From: Arcobacter venerupis
GTDB taxonomy: Bacteria > Campylobacterota > Campylobacteria > Campylobacterales > Arcobacteraceae
Assembly: GCF_013201665.1 (NCBI RefSeq)
Contig: NZ_CP053840.1
Span: 1,984,001-2,048,000 of the forward strand
DNA length: 64,000 bases
Direction: 5' to 3'
In this document: positions 18,327 to 28,101 of the stretch, in pieces
How the letters are laid out: each line of letters starts with the position of its first letter
How positions within the stretch are numbered: position 1 is the first letter of the stretch
The notes under the pieces: model-generated
What the model was told of the DNA's origin: nothing
What the model saw: the letters and a program-made list of their open reading frames with translations, nothing else
Database searches by the model: none
Made by a program: the position numbers and the translations under genes

Positions 18327-19156
18327 ATTAATTTTTCATAGTATTTATTGTATATTTTGCTATTTTTAACATTATCATAAATATAACTCTTTATATCTTC
18401 ATTCATATTTTCTTCAAAAAAGTTTTTACTCTTATCCACAAATTCAAATTCTGTACTAGCTGAACTATTTATATTATAAAATTTTTCAGTTTTTTTCATA
18501 TTCTCTATATTACTTAAAGAGATAGCTTTGTTAATATTTTTATCATCAACTAATAATCCTAGATTAGTATACAAATTATTTATTGTTAAAAAAGGATCAT
18601 CAATTAAATCCTCATATTTTAGAAAATGAATTCTTTGTGCAGAAACTTTTCTATCCAACCAACTATTAGTATGATGAACCCAAGATTTAATACCAAAAAC
18701 AGGATCTTCTACAAATTCTTTAAATGTTTTATCATACCATCCTAATTGTTTACAAAAAATATAATAACTATTCATAACCTTATATGGATCTCTTATTAAA
18801 TATATTACAAAATTATAATTTTTATTATAAGTATCATGACTTTTTATAAATCTATATTTAGGAAAATTCCATAAAGGTTTATCAATCAAATCTCTAGATT
18901 TATGAATATCAGGAATATATTGATGTAAATTGTAAAAAGTAGCCTGTACTTTTTCATTTGATTCAAGTAAATTTATATTAGCTATTAATGTAGCTAACCA
19001 TGTCACACCTGATTTTGGAAACTCAACTAAATAGATATCATTATGTTTTGGATTATTAGGATAAAGTCTATAAGATTTTTCATCTCTTACTTTTCGAAGT
19101 CTTTTTTTTATTAATTCAAAATATCCTAGAACTATTGACTTTAAAATATTGTTCAT
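18323..19156 (-). CDS. Sulfotransferase domain protein (second in locus)
   Basis: 277-residue PAPS-dependent sulfotransferase, distinct from the one at 9022. The 5'-phosphosulfate loop is FPKSGVTWLATLIANI near residues 47-62, matching the TYPKSGTTW motif of the Sulfotransfer_1 family. The 3'-phosphate segment is IRDPYKVMNSYYIF. A conserved KYEDLIDDP follows. It likely sulfates a sugar in the same glycan. It heads a coupled unit with the 59-residue gene and the GT4 gene. Confidence 0.85.
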   Translation of the reverse strand: MNNILKSIVLGYFELIKKRLRKVRDEKSYRLYPNNPKHNDIYLVEFPKSGVTWLATLIANINLLESNEKVQATFYNLHQYIPDIHKSRDLIDKPLWNFPKYRFIKSHDTYNKNYNFVIYLIRDPYKVMNSYYIFCKQLGWYDKTFKEFVEDPVFGIKSWVHHTNSWLDRKVSAQRIHFLKYEDLIDDPFLTINNLYTNLGLLVDDKNINKAISLSNIENMKKTEKFYNINSSASTEFEFVDKSKNFFEENMNEDIKSYIYDNVKNSKIYNKYYEKLI

Positions 19157-19298
19157 ATATTATCCTTATTCATAAAAAGTTATTTTATTTTTATTATCTT
19201 AAAAAATTACAAACAATACCATTGTTGATAAAAATTTTATTGTAAAATGGATAAGCATTCTATCAAACTAAATCTTATCTATAGATTTATAAAGAAAA

Positions 19299-20318
19299 TC
19301 ATTTATTTTTTTTAGCCAAATAATAGTCACTTGGTTCTCCTATATCTAACCAAGATGTTTCTAAATTGTATATTCCTATATTCAAATTTAATTCATTTAA
19401 TTTTTCAAATAATGTAGGCATATCAAAAAATGTATCTTTAGGAATATATTTTAAAATAGAAGGATTTAAAACATATATTCCTGCATTTATATTAAATTTC
19501 TGAATTGGTTTTTCTTTTATTGATATTATTTTATTATCTGCATCGGAAAGTATCACACCATATGGTATTTTTATTTCATATTTTGATGTACACATAGTTG
19601 CCTCAAATTTGTTTTTTATATGATAATTTAAAATTTGCTCAAAATTTTCATCTGTTAAGATATCTCCATTCATAACAAAAAAAGGCTCATTTAAATTCTC
19701 ATTAATTAAACTCAAGCAACCAGCTGTACCCAAGCGTTTAGATTCATTTATATATTTAATATTAACATTAAAGTCATCCCCATTTCTAAAATGTTTTTTT
19801 ATTACATCCGCTTTATAATTTACAGATATATAAAAATCATTAAAGTGATATTTTTTAAAACCATCAATAATTATTTCTAAAATTGGTTTATTACCAATAT
19901 GTAACATAGGTTTAGGTATATTTTTAGTTATTTCTCCTAGTCTATTACCTAATCCTCCTGCCATTAAAACGACACTATTAACTTTTTTAAGTAAATCTTT
20001 TTTTATTACGATTTTTTCTAATTTTTTGTTTCTATTAATAATTGGTAAAAATTGATAATCTTCTGGAAGTAAATCAATTTTTTTAATTTTTTCTTCTAAG
20101 GATTCATCAATATAAGCATAAATTATATCTTTATTTATAATTTTATCAACTAAATTATTTATATCGATATTTTTTTCAATAGATCTTCTTACATCACCAT
20201 TTGTTAGAGCACCAACTAAAGAATTTTCATTATTGATAAAGAATATAATTTTATAAAACTCTAATAAATCTAAAACTTTTTTAATAGAAATATTATCATT
20301 GGTAATATTATATGTCAT
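19299..20318 (-). CDS. Sugar nucleotidyltransferase with CBS pair, PtmE-like
   Basis: 339 residues. The first ~115 are a CBS-domain pair (ALTNGDVRRSIEK), which may bind a nucleotide regulator. The rest is a GT-A nucleotidyltransferase with the signature VVLMAGGLGNRLGEITKNIPKPML and the metal-binding MNGDIL. This CBS-NTP_transferase layout matches PtmE of Campylobacter jejuni, which activates glucosamine-1-phosphate for legionaminic acid synthesis via GDP-sugars. Its start overlaps the SDR gene stop by four bases. The exact sugar and nucleotide are inferred only from the family. Confidence 0.82.
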   Translation of the reverse strand: MTYNITNDNISIKKVLDLLEFYKIIFFINNENSLVGALTNGDVRRSIEKNIDINNLVDKIINKDIIYAYIDESLEEKIKKIDLLPEDYQFLPIINRNKKLEKIVIKKDLLKKVNSVVLMAGGLGNRLGEITKNIPKPMLHIGNKPILEIIIDGFKKYHFNDFYISVNYKADVIKKHFRNGDDFNVNIKYINESKRLGTAGCLSLINENLNEPFFVMNGDILTDENFEQILNYHIKNKFEATMCTSKYEIKIPYGVILSDADNKIISIKEKPIQKFNINAGIYVLNPSILKYIPKDTFFDMPTLFEKLNELNLNIGIYNLETSWLDIGEPSDYYLAKKNK

Positions 20319-21055
20319 ATTATAGTTAGCCCTCCATCTACAATTAAATTATGTCCTGTTACATAAGATGAAGCAGAAGAGAGTAAAAATAGCAAAGGTC
20401 CAATTAACTCTTCTTTATCCATCATTCTACCCATTGGCACTTTTGGTAAATACTTTTCCATAAAATCACTTGGTTGATTGTTAAAAACTCCAGCTGGAGA
20501 AATTGAGTTTACTCGAATATTATACTTTGTAAGATTAACAGCTAAATATTTTGTTAAATGTATCAATCCAGCTTTACTTGCAGCATATGCATCAGGGCTA
20601 TTTAATCCACTATTGCCATATATATTTGGATCTGCTGATACAATACCATACATTGAACCTATATTAACTATATTACCCTCTTTATTTTCAATCATATATT
20701 TAGAAACAGCCTTAATACAAATATATGCTGCAGTTAAATTTATATCAATACTTTTTCTAAAATCTTCTATTTTCATATTTTCAAAACTATTTGTTATTTG
20801 TAAAGCAGCATTATTAACTAAAAAATCAATTTTATTTTCTTTACTAATTATATCTATCTCATTAAAAACTTCTGTTTCATTTGATATATCAATTTTTCTA
20901 TAAATTATATTTTCACTTTGAAAATCACATGAATCTGCTATATCAAAAAGATAAACTTTATTTCCTTTTTCTGATAATGCTTGTGCGAATGTTTTTCCTA
21001 AACGTCCTACACCACCAGTTATAATTCCAACTTTATTTGTGTAATCAAACATCAA
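20315..21055 (-). CDS. Short-chain dehydrogenase/reductase, PtmA-like
   Basis: 246-residue classical SDR with the NAD(P)-binding motif TGGVGRLGKTFAQAL, the NNAA motif and the catalytic Ser plus YAASK (Tyr-X3-Lys). The insert YGNSGLNSPDAYAASK and the C-terminal VTGHNLIVDGGLTI are typical. In C. jejuni the PtmA protein of this type belongs to the legionaminic acid/flagellin glycosylation cluster next to PtmE. The same pairing here supports a role in nonulosonate sugar synthesis. It overlaps the epimerase gene by 11 bases. Confidence 0.83.
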   Translation of the reverse strand: MMFDYTNKVGIITGGVGRLGKTFAQALSEKGNKVYLFDIADSCDFQSENIIYRKIDISNETEVFNEIDIISKENKIDFLVNNAALQITNSFENMKIEDFRKSIDINLTAAYICIKAVSKYMIENKEGNIVNIGSMYGIVSADPNIYGNSGLNSPDAYAASKAGLIHLTKYLAVNLTKYNIRVNSISPAGVFNNQPSDFMEKYLPKVPMGRMMDKEELIGPLLFLLSSASSYVTGHNLIVDGGLTII

Positions 21056-21896
21056 TTTTTTCCTTTTTTATATAATCAATTAAACCTTTTTTTAAAGAGA
21101 ATAGAGGGCTCCAATTTAATATTTTTTTAATTTTTTCTATATTTGCAACACAATTCATTATTTCATTTTCTCTTCTATTATTATTTGAAATAATTTTAAA
21201 TTCTTTTCCCAAAATATCAGATATACAATTAATTACTTCTAATACATTATAACTTTCTCCACTACCCACATTAAAAATACCCTTTATTTGTTGATTAATA
21301 ATATTATCCATTAAACTTAATAAATCTTCAATATATAAATAATCTCGTTTAGGTTCTAAATCATTAACTGTTATTGTCCCATCTTTTATTTGTTCAAAAA
21401 TAAAAGGAATTAGAAACTTATTATTTTGATTTTTACCATAAATATTAAAAATCCTCAAAGAAATAACATCCACAGAATTATCTAGATAATTAAAAATAAG
21501 CTCTTCGGATAAATATTTACTCTTATTATAAGGTGAATGCAATGATATAGGATGGTCTTCATCTATTGGTAAATAGCTTGGTTTTCCATAAGGATAACTA
21601 TTTAAAAAGATCAATTTCTTTACTTTTTTAATTCTACAGAATTCACAAATATTTAAAGTAGAATTAATATTAAATCTATAAAAAGAGTATGGATTTTCAA
21701 AAGATTCTGGGACATAAGTTTTAGCAGCAAAGTGAAGAACTACATCAATATCAGATATATCTAAAAATGTATCAATGTCTAAAATATCATAGTTTGAGTC
21801 CCTACTTATTGATATAATTTCATATTTATTTTTGTACTTGTCAATAAAATTTTTACCTATAAAACCAGAAGAACCTGTTATTAATATTTTTTTCAT
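21045..21896 (-). CDS. NAD-dependent nucleotide-sugar epimerase/dehydratase
   Basis: 283-residue extended SDR. The N-terminal dinucleotide motif is TGSSGFIGKNFID. HFAAKTYVPESFENP resembles the NAD-binding and substrate region of the GalE/WbpP group, and the catalytic pair is in YNKSKYLSEEL. RDYLYIEDL is the conserved C-terminal substrate contact. It probably acts on a UDP- or GDP-sugar in the nonulosonate branch, but which epimerisation or reduction it performs is not readable. It is tightly packed between the SDR and PseG-like genes, with overlaps on both sides. Confidence 0.82.
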   Translation of the reverse strand: MKKILITGSSGFIGKNFIDKYKNKYEIISISRDSNYDILDIDTFLDISDIDVVLHFAAKTYVPESFENPYSFYRFNINSTLNICEFCRIKKVKKLIFLNSYPYGKPSYLPIDEDHPISLHSPYNKSKYLSEELIFNYLDNSVDVISLRIFNIYGKNQNNKFLIPFIFEQIKDGTITVNDLEPKRDYLYIEDLLSLMDNIINQQIKGIFNVGSGESYNVLEVINCISDILGKEFKIISNNNRRENEIMNCVANIEKIKKILNWSPLFSLKKGLIDYIKKEKIDV

Positions 21897-22819
21897 TTAT
21901 TGATTAGATCCATAAGAACTTTACAAATTCTTTTTTTCCCATTATTATCTATAGTATCTTTGATTTTTATTTCTTTTAAATTATAAAAACTGTCAATTTT
22001 TTGCTTTAATAAATCAAAATTTAAATCTTTAAATAAGCCCAAGAACTCAACATAACCTAATAATTCAGCATTTTTAGCAAATGACATTTGATGTTCATTA
22101 TGTGCTATTATTATTGATGGTACTGACATATATATCAATTCATACATCATATTTCCAGCTGCACTTATTGCTAAATTTGCTTTTGACATATACTCAAATA
22201 GATTTTCTGGTTTAATAATATATTCAATATTATTAAAAGCTTTGAGACAAAGTAAATCATTAAAATCTCCAATATGTATCTTAAATTTTAAATGAGACAT
22301 TTTTGAAGCAATCAACGAAACAAATTTCTGAGTTAGTCCAGATGGGTCAGAACCTCCAAAACTTACAAAAATATAATCTTCTTTTTTAATTGACTTGTAT
22401 TTTTCTATATTATCCGAAAAGATAATATATTCATATCCAAATAATTTATCAGTAATAGTTTTATCTAACACATTGTAATTTATTATTAAATCAGCATAAT
22501 CTGAATAATCATTATACTCATGAAAACATATAATTGGCATCTTAGTTAATAATTTTATAGACTTAATATAATCTTTTTCATAATGTAATAAATCAAAAAT
22601 TAATAAATTGAATTCTAGTTTCAATAAAGTATTTCTAAAATGTGTTTCATCCTCTATAAATATAACGTTTATATTTTGAAATAGTTTATTCTTCTTATCA
22701 TCTGTAGAAATTAAAAAAATAAAGTTAAACTCTTTTAAAAAAAGTGATAAATTAAACATTCGTCGAAAATGTCCTGTACCTATTTGTTTTGAAACTTTCA
22801 ATTTAACTAAGATATTCAT
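21893..22819 (-). CDS. PseG/SpsG-like nucleotide-sugar hydrolase
   Basis: 308-residue GT-B-fold protein related to PseG, which removes UDP from UDP-2,4-diacetamido-trideoxy-altropyranose before condensation to a nonulosonic acid. The N-terminal GTGHFRRMFNLS carries the conserved GHxxR with the catalytic His. Downstream motifs are VSFGGSDPSGLT and the C-terminal SAAGNMMYELIYMSVPSI. The start overlaps the synthase gene stop by one base (TAATG-type). SpsG of Bacillus spore-coat operons is the alternative name. The precise sugar is unknown. Confidence 0.82.
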   Translation of the reverse strand: MNILVKLKVSKQIGTGHFRRMFNLSLFLKEFNFIFLISTDDKKNKLFQNINVIFIEDETHFRNTLLKLEFNLLIFDLLHYEKDYIKSIKLLTKMPIICFHEYNDYSDYADLIINYNVLDKTITDKLFGYEYIIFSDNIEKYKSIKKEDYIFVSFGGSDPSGLTQKFVSLIASKMSHLKFKIHIGDFNDLLCLKAFNNIEYIIKPENLFEYMSKANLAISAAGNMMYELIYMSVPSIIIAHNEHQMSFAKNAELLGYVEFLGLFKDLNFDLLKQKIDSFYNLKEIKIKDTIDNNGKKRICKVLMDLINK

Positions 22820-23889
22820 TAAATCATTTCTTTTAAAATTGTAGTATCCTCATTTATATCAACTTTTGCTGTACTCCCAATAACAAAATCTAAATACTCT
22901 GGATAAATACCAATACCAGGTCTTTTTGCTGTTAACATATTTTCTGAAATAACCGTTCCTTTTTTTATATTACAATTAGATACTAAAGATTTTCTTGCAT
23001 TAAGAAATGATGCTTCTTCTGCTGGATAATATCCATTATGAAAATAACCCTTTGCTTTTTCAATTGTTCTTATCATATTAACCATATCTTCTAATTGAGA
23101 TGGATTTGCTGAGAGTTTATGATCTGGACTATCTGGTAATTTATTATCAATAGTAAAATGTTTTTCTACACTAAAAGCTCCCATTGCAACTGACATTGCA
23201 GGTATTGTAATTCCTATAGTATGATCAGAATATCCTACTGGAATATTAGGAAAAATTTCTTGTATTTTTTGCATTTTCACTAAATTTGCATTTTCATCAT
23301 CACAAGGGTATTGCAAAATACAATGTTGTAACATAATTTTGTTATTTCCCTCTTTTTGGATTATGTCAACAGCTTTTTCGATCTCTCCAATTGAAGCACA
23401 TCCTGTTGATAATATAATTGGCTTTCCTTTTGATGCAACATATTTTATAAGTTGAATATAAGTAATATCTGATGATGATATTTTATAAAGATCAACCCCT
23501 ATTTCTTCTAATAAATCAACATCTGGCAAATTAAATGGTGTGGAAGTAAATATTACATTTAACTCTTGACATCTCTTTTTAAATGCTTTATAACCCTCAA
23601 TTCCCATACCATCTAATTTAGAAAAAGTATCATATTGAGTTCCACCATTATCATCATTAAGCTTATCATCCCAATATCTTGGAGCACTTTTTGTTACAAT
23701 TTGCTTAGCTTTATAAGTTTGAAATTTTACAACATCTGCACCTGCTTTTGCAGCAGCTTCAATAAGCTCAATTCCTCTATCCACACTTCCATTATGATTA
23801 ACACCAACTTCTGCAATTATTAAAGCAGGAAAACCAATGCCTATAGTTTTGTTGTTTATTGATATATTCTGCACTCTATCTTTCCTCAA
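22819..23889 (-). CDS. N-acetylneuraminate synthase-family nonulosonate synthase
   Basis: 356-residue NeuB/PseI/SpsE-type enzyme, condensing a six-carbon amino sugar with phosphoenolpyruvate to a nine-carbon sugar acid. The barrel has EVGVNHNGSVDRGIELIEAA, KFQTYKAKQIVT and YKISSSDITY. The C-terminal SAF (antifreeze-like) domain runs from ARKSLVSNCNIKKGTVI to the end. It is tightly linked to the cytidylyltransferase/aminotransferase fusion. Whether it makes a legionaminic, pseudaminic or other acid cannot be decided from sequence alone. Confidence 0.9.
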   Translation of the reverse strand: MRKDRVQNISINNKTIGIGFPALIIAEVGVNHNGSVDRGIELIEAAAKAGADVVKFQTYKAKQIVTKSAPRYWDDKLNDDNGGTQYDTFSKLDGMGIEGYKAFKKRCQELNVIFTSTPFNLPDVDLLEEIGVDLYKISSSDITYIQLIKYVASKGKPIILSTGCASIGEIEKAVDIIQKEGNNKIMLQHCILQYPCDDENANLVKMQKIQEIFPNIPVGYSDHTIGITIPAMSVAMGAFSVEKHFTIDNKLPDSPDHKLSANPSQLEDMVNMIRTIEKAKGYFHNGYYPAEEASFLNARKSLVSNCNIKKGTVISENMLTAKRPGIGIYPEYLDFVIGSTAKVDINEDTTILKEMI

Positions 23890-25825
23890 AATACTTTATT
23901 GTTTTAGTTAAAATTTCTGCTTCATTAATAGTATCTTTTTCATCTATAAAGTTTGTTTTTAATTGTATCAATCGAGGTTGTAAATACTCTGCATTTGGAC
24001 AAATACCTTTGTTATATTCTCTTTGAATAAATTCTTTCCTTCTACCAAAAAGTTTCTCTTGAAATAGTGGTTCTAAATATGTTAATTGCCAAGCTCCATA
24101 ATATTTACTACCACCAAAATCTAAGTATTTTTTTCTGAACTCTTCCCAAGAAACTTTTTCAATATCTAATTTCATAGTGAATGCCCAATATGATGACTCA
24201 TCTCCCTCCATAACTTTTTGAGGTCTTAACCAAGTACAATTATTAATTGCTTCAAGATATATTTTTGCATTTCTTTTTCGTATGTTTACTAACTCCACTA
24301 TTCTTTCCGTTTGAGCAAGAGCCACTGCACAGTTTAATTCACTTAATCTATAATTCCATCCTAAAAAATCATGTCTTAAAAAAGAGGGATGCTGAATCTC
24401 CTCTTTTGTAATTTTAGCTTTTTTTGAACCAATAGTTGAATACCCAAGTCCTGAAACTTTTCTTATTCCAATAGCAAGTTTTTCATCATCTGTCGTTATT
24501 ATTCCACCTTCGCCAGCTGCTAAATGCTTAGAACTTTGAAAACTAAAACTTGAACAATCTCCAAAAGTTCCTATTAATTTATTTTTATGAAATGATAAAA
24601 AAGATTGAGCGTTATCTTCAATTACATATAAATTATATTTCTTTGCAATCTCAACTATTTTTGTCATATCAGGAGAATTTCCATATAAAGAGACAACAAT
24701 TATTGCTTTTGTTTTTGATGTTATATTTTTTTCAATACTATCTGGATCAATTAAAAATGTATCTAAATCTACATCTGCAAATACAGGAGTAGCATTTGCA
24801 TGAAGAACAGCAAGGCTTGTACTCGACATTGTTAAAGGAGGAACAATTACTTCATCTCCATTACCTATATTCATTGCTTCTAATGCAGAATGCATTGTAG
24901 CAGTTCCATTAACATGACTTATTGCAAAATTTGAATTAAATACCTCAGCAAATTTAGATTCAAATCTTGTCATAAAATCTGCACCTTTTGATGTTCTAAA
25001 CTGAGTATCTAAAACTTCTAATACATATTTTCTTTCTAATTCACCTATTCTTTCCATTTTTCCCTCTTCTTTTAAAGATTTTTTGTAGCCTTCATTTCTT
25101 TCAATCATTGAAGTATTTTTAATATTTTTATTTTTTATAAGGCTTAAAATATCATCCATTAAAAAAATCTTTTTTAATGGATACAATTCTTCATATACTT
25201 TTTTTGCAAAAACAAAATCTTCTTCATAATCTATCGTCCATCTCATTTCTGAAATATTAGTTTTATATTTAAAATTTAAAACATTAAATTTATCAGTATT
25301 TTTCCAAATATATGGAGTTACATGTTCTTTCTCAGATAAAAGTTGTGCTTGTGTATAAGCTTTACGTAAAGCATTCATAGTAAAAACTTCTATATCAATA
25401 CCTTCAGGATAAGTTGGCTCTATCGTATTACTTACATAATCAAGAGTATTATTATCTAGTAATAACTCTAAAGCTTTTTTTATTACCTCAGGATCCTTAA
25501 ATGGATCATCGGATGTTATTCTAACAATTACATCAGCTTCATATTTATTCGCACTAAGATAAAACCTTTCTAGTACATTATCCTTACTTCCTCTAAAAAC
25601 TTTTACTTTTGAATTTCTAAAAAGCTTTTCAATTTTATCATCTTCTTCATTTATTGTTGTTGCAACAATTATCTCATCAATCAAATCAACATTTTGAACT
25701 CTTTCTATAATATGCTCCAACAAACTTAATGAGTAAAGTTTCTTCATAACTTTACCTTCTAGTCTTGTAGAACCACACCTTGCTTGAATAATAGCAACTA
25801 TTTTTAAGTTACATTTTTTCATCAA
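23876..25825 (-). CDS. Cytidylyltransferase (SpsF-like) fused to DegT/DnrJ aminotransferase (SpsC-like)
   Basis: 649 residues joining two enzymes normally encoded apart. Residues 1-240 are an acylneuraminate cytidylyltransferase/SpsF domain (AIIQARCGSTRLEGKV, VRITSDDPFKDP, TYPEGIDIEVF). Residues 257-649 are a PLP-dependent sugar aminotransferase with VNGTATMHSALEA, VIEDNAQS and the PLP lysine in FQSSKHLAAGEGG. Met257 (ATG at 25057) is preceded by GAGGGAAAA, a good ribosome-binding site, so the aminotransferase may also be made alone as a 393-residue protein. It overlaps the dehydratase gene by 17 bases. Roles: amination of the 4-keto sugar, and CMP activation of the finished nonulosonate. Confidence 0.87.
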   Translation of the reverse strand: MMKKCNLKIVAIIQARCGSTRLEGKVMKKLYSLSLLEHIIERVQNVDLIDEIIVATTINEEDDKIEKLFRNSKVKVFRGSKDNVLERFYLSANKYEADVIVRITSDDPFKDPEVIKKALELLLDNNTLDYVSNTIEPTYPEGIDIEVFTMNALRKAYTQAQLLSEKEHVTPYIWKNTDKFNVLNFKYKTNISEMRWTIDYEEDFVFAKKVYEELYPLKKIFLMDDILSLIKNKNIKNTSMIERNEGYKKSLKEEGKMERIGELERKYVLEVLDTQFRTSKGADFMTRFESKFAEVFNSNFAISHVNGTATMHSALEAMNIGNGDEVIVPPLTMSSTSLAVLHANATPVFADVDLDTFLIDPDSIEKNITSKTKAIIVVSLYGNSPDMTKIVEIAKKYNLYVIEDNAQSFLSFHKNKLIGTFGDCSSFSFQSSKHLAAGEGGIITTDDEKLAIGIRKVSGLGYSTIGSKKAKITKEEIQHPSFLRHDFLGWNYRLSELNCAVALAQTERIVELVNIRKRNAKIYLEAINNCTWLRPQKVMEGDESSYWAFTMKLDIEKVSWEEFRKKYLDFGGSKYYGAWQLTYLEPLFQEKLFGRRKEFIQREYNKGICPNAEYLQPRLIQLKTNFIDEKDTINEAEILTKTIKYFEER

Positions 25826-26999
25826 GAAATTTTCCCTTTTCTATATGTTCAAAATCTGGAATTAATTTAAGAAATTCATTAAGAATATCTTTTTTATCCC
25901 ATGTTCTAGAGTTCTTTAACTTATTTATTGATTCTGTAAAATTATTTAATTTTTCATCATCATAAATTGCCTCATTTTTTATTATTCCCATACTTTCAAA
26001 TCTATCCACATCTAAAATCTCTTTATTTGTAAAAAATTCTTCAAAGTATTTTTCCCCAGTAGTATCACTTTGCGTAAATAAACAAGGCCATTTTTTCTCA
26101 GATGGTAAAATTTTAGATAAATTTCTAGCTTCTTCTTCATCCTTACATAAATAAGGTTCATAACCCAATTTATTTAAATATTTTACTGCAATATCTGAAA
26201 ATTTCATAAGATGTAAATTTTTATCAAATTTTGGGAAAAAAATATCTCTATTATTCCCAAAGATGCAACTCATAAGACATAATTCTGCACTTTCTTGAGG
26301 TGTAACAAAATACCTTTCTATATCATTTGGTGCTACTATTGGCTGTTGTTTTAAAATCCTCTTATTAAATCCATCTAACAATGATCCATCACTAAAAGCA
26401 ACGTTTGCAAATCTTGCCATCGATATAGAAATTTCTTTTGATTTTCTCATTACAAACATTTCCATTATACGTTTACTTGCACCCATCATATTAACTGGAT
26501 TTGCTGCTTTATCTGTACTTATACAAAAATATTTTTTACATTTCTTTTCAATAGCTTGACAAAGTGTTTTATCTGTATTAAAAATATTTGTATCAACCAT
26601 TCTCATTAAAGTAAAAGGGTCTCTTTCACTTCTTACGTGTTTAAGAGCAGAAAGATTTAGTATATAATCATATGAATTATTTTGTTCCATAAATATATCA
26701 AACTCTAAAGAACCAACATCTATAATATAAGTTGCAAATTTTCCATCTATATATCCAAAACTACTTCTTATATCTCTAACTAACTCAACCATATTATTTT
26801 CACTTATATCTATAACATCGAGTTTTTTTGGACTTCTCTTAAAAATCTCTTTTGTAACAGCTTGTCCGATTGAACCTGCTCCTCCTAAAATAAGGAAAGA
26901 TGAAGAAGATATTATTAATTTTAATTCATCTTCATTATCTTTTATATCATTAGTAAAAAGTTCTTTCGTTCGCCCTATTAAATTCAACATATCATTCAA
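25809..26999 (-). CDS. UDP-N-acetylglucosamine 4,6-dehydratase-like (CapD/LegB family)
   Basis: 396-residue polysaccharide biosynthesis protein of the PF02719 group. The NAD-binding motif is LILGGAGSIGQAVTKE. The active-site region STDKAANPVNMMGASKR shows the family's replacement of the SDR Tyr by Met. LKHVRSERDP is the other hallmark. It lacks the N-terminal membrane helices of PglF or CapD, so it is a soluble form like FlaA1/PseB or LegB. It likely makes the 4-keto-6-deoxy sugar that the fused aminotransferase acts on, the first committed nonulosonate step. Confidence 0.87.
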   Translation of the reverse strand: MNDMLNLIGRTKELFTNDIKDNEDELKLIISSSSFLILGGAGSIGQAVTKEIFKRSPKKLDVIDISENNMVELVRDIRSSFGYIDGKFATYIIDVGSLEFDIFMEQNNSYDYILNLSALKHVRSERDPFTLMRMVDTNIFNTDKTLCQAIEKKCKKYFCISTDKAANPVNMMGASKRIMEMFVMRKSKEISISMARFANVAFSDGSLLDGFNKRILKQQPIVAPNDIERYFVTPQESAELCLMSCIFGNNRDIFFPKFDKNLHLMKFSDIAVKYLNKLGYEPYLCKDEEEARNLSKILPSEKKWPCLFTQSDTTGEKYFEEFFTNKEILDVDRFESMGIIKNEAIYDDEKLNNFTESINKLKNSRTWDKKDILNEFLKLIPDFEHIEKGKFLDEKM

Positions 27000-27046
27000 A
27001 ATTAATTTCTCCTATAAAAAGTAAACCAAATATCATATAATTTTCA

Positions 27047-28093
27047 TTATTTACTTAAATACCATTGATAAACTTGTTGTATTCCTTTATTCAATTCCAT
27101 ACGATACTTCCATCCTAGATTATCTAATTTTTGAGTATCAATTAATTTTAACATTGTTCCATCTGGTTTATCTGTATTAAAAAAAAGTTTGCCTTTATAT
27201 CCAATAATTTCTTTGACTAATTCTGAAAGTTCTTTTATGGATAAATCTTTTCCTGTACCTATATTAATGTGTGTATTTTTTATCTCTTTATCATCTTTAT
27301 TATAAGTATCTTTAAAATCTTTTTTTTCTAATAAAAATATACAAGCATCAGCCATATCTTCACTATATAAAAACTCGCGTCGTGGATTTCCTGTACCCCA
27401 TATTTCTACTTGTTCTGCACTTACACCAAATTTCATAAGATATTCTTCTGCTTCAGTAAAGTTATTTACCCCTAAATCTCTTATTACATCATCATATTTC
27501 TTTTCATTTAGAAGTTTTGCCAAATGTATTTTTCGTATTAAAGCAGGAAGAACATGAGAGGTTTCTAAATCAAAGTTATCATTTGGGCCATAAAGATTAG
27601 TAGGCATTACTGAAATATAATTTGTACCATATTGAAGATTATAACTTTCACACATTTTAATTCCAGCTATTTTTGCTATAGCATATGGCTCATTTGTATA
27701 TTCTAAAGAACTTTCTAATAAACAATCTTCACTAATTGGTTGTGGAGAATTTTTGGGATATATGCAACTGCTTCCTAAAAACAATAATTTCCTAACATTA
27801 TTTAAATAACTTTGATATATTACATTATTTTGTATTTGAAGATTTTCATATATAAAATCTGCTCTATACACACTATTCGCAATTATTCCACCTACTTTAG
27901 CCGCAGCTAATATTACATATTCTGGTTTTTCTAATTCAAAAAACTCTTTTACAGCAAGTTGATTTATTAAATCTAATTCATCATGAGTTTTATATATAAT
28001 ATTAGTGTAACCTTTATCTTGCATATTTTTAAGTATCGCACTACCTACTAAACCTCTATGTCCAGCAATATATATTTTACTATTTTTTTTCAC
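27047..28093 (-). CDS. fcl: GDP-L-fucose synthase
   Basis: 348-residue epimerase/reductase converting GDP-4-keto-6-deoxymannose to GDP-L-fucose with NADPH. The nucleotide motif is IAGHRGLVGSAILKN. The family-specific LAAAKVGGIIANS, the SSCIYP active-site Ser, the catalytic YAIAKIAG and MPTNLYGPNDNFD are all present. It is slightly longer than E. coli Fcl (321) because of an extra segment near residues 200-225. It sits nine bases after gmd, as expected. Confidence 0.94.
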   Translation of the reverse strand: MKKNSKIYIAGHRGLVGSAILKNMQDKGYTNIIYKTHDELDLINQLAVKEFFELEKPEYVILAAAKVGGIIANSVYRADFIYENLQIQNNVIYQSYLNNVRKLLFLGSSCIYPKNSPQPISEDCLLESSLEYTNEPYAIAKIAGIKMCESYNLQYGTNYISVMPTNLYGPNDNFDLETSHVLPALIRKIHLAKLLNEKKYDDVIRDLGVNNFTEAEEYLMKFGVSAEQVEIWGTGNPRREFLYSEDMADACIFLLEKKDFKDTYNKDDKEIKNTHINIGTGKDLSIKELSELVKEIIGYKGKLFFNTDKPDGTMLKLIDTQKLDNLGWKYRMELNKGIQQVYQWYLSK

Positions 28094-28101
28094 TCAAAAC
28101 T

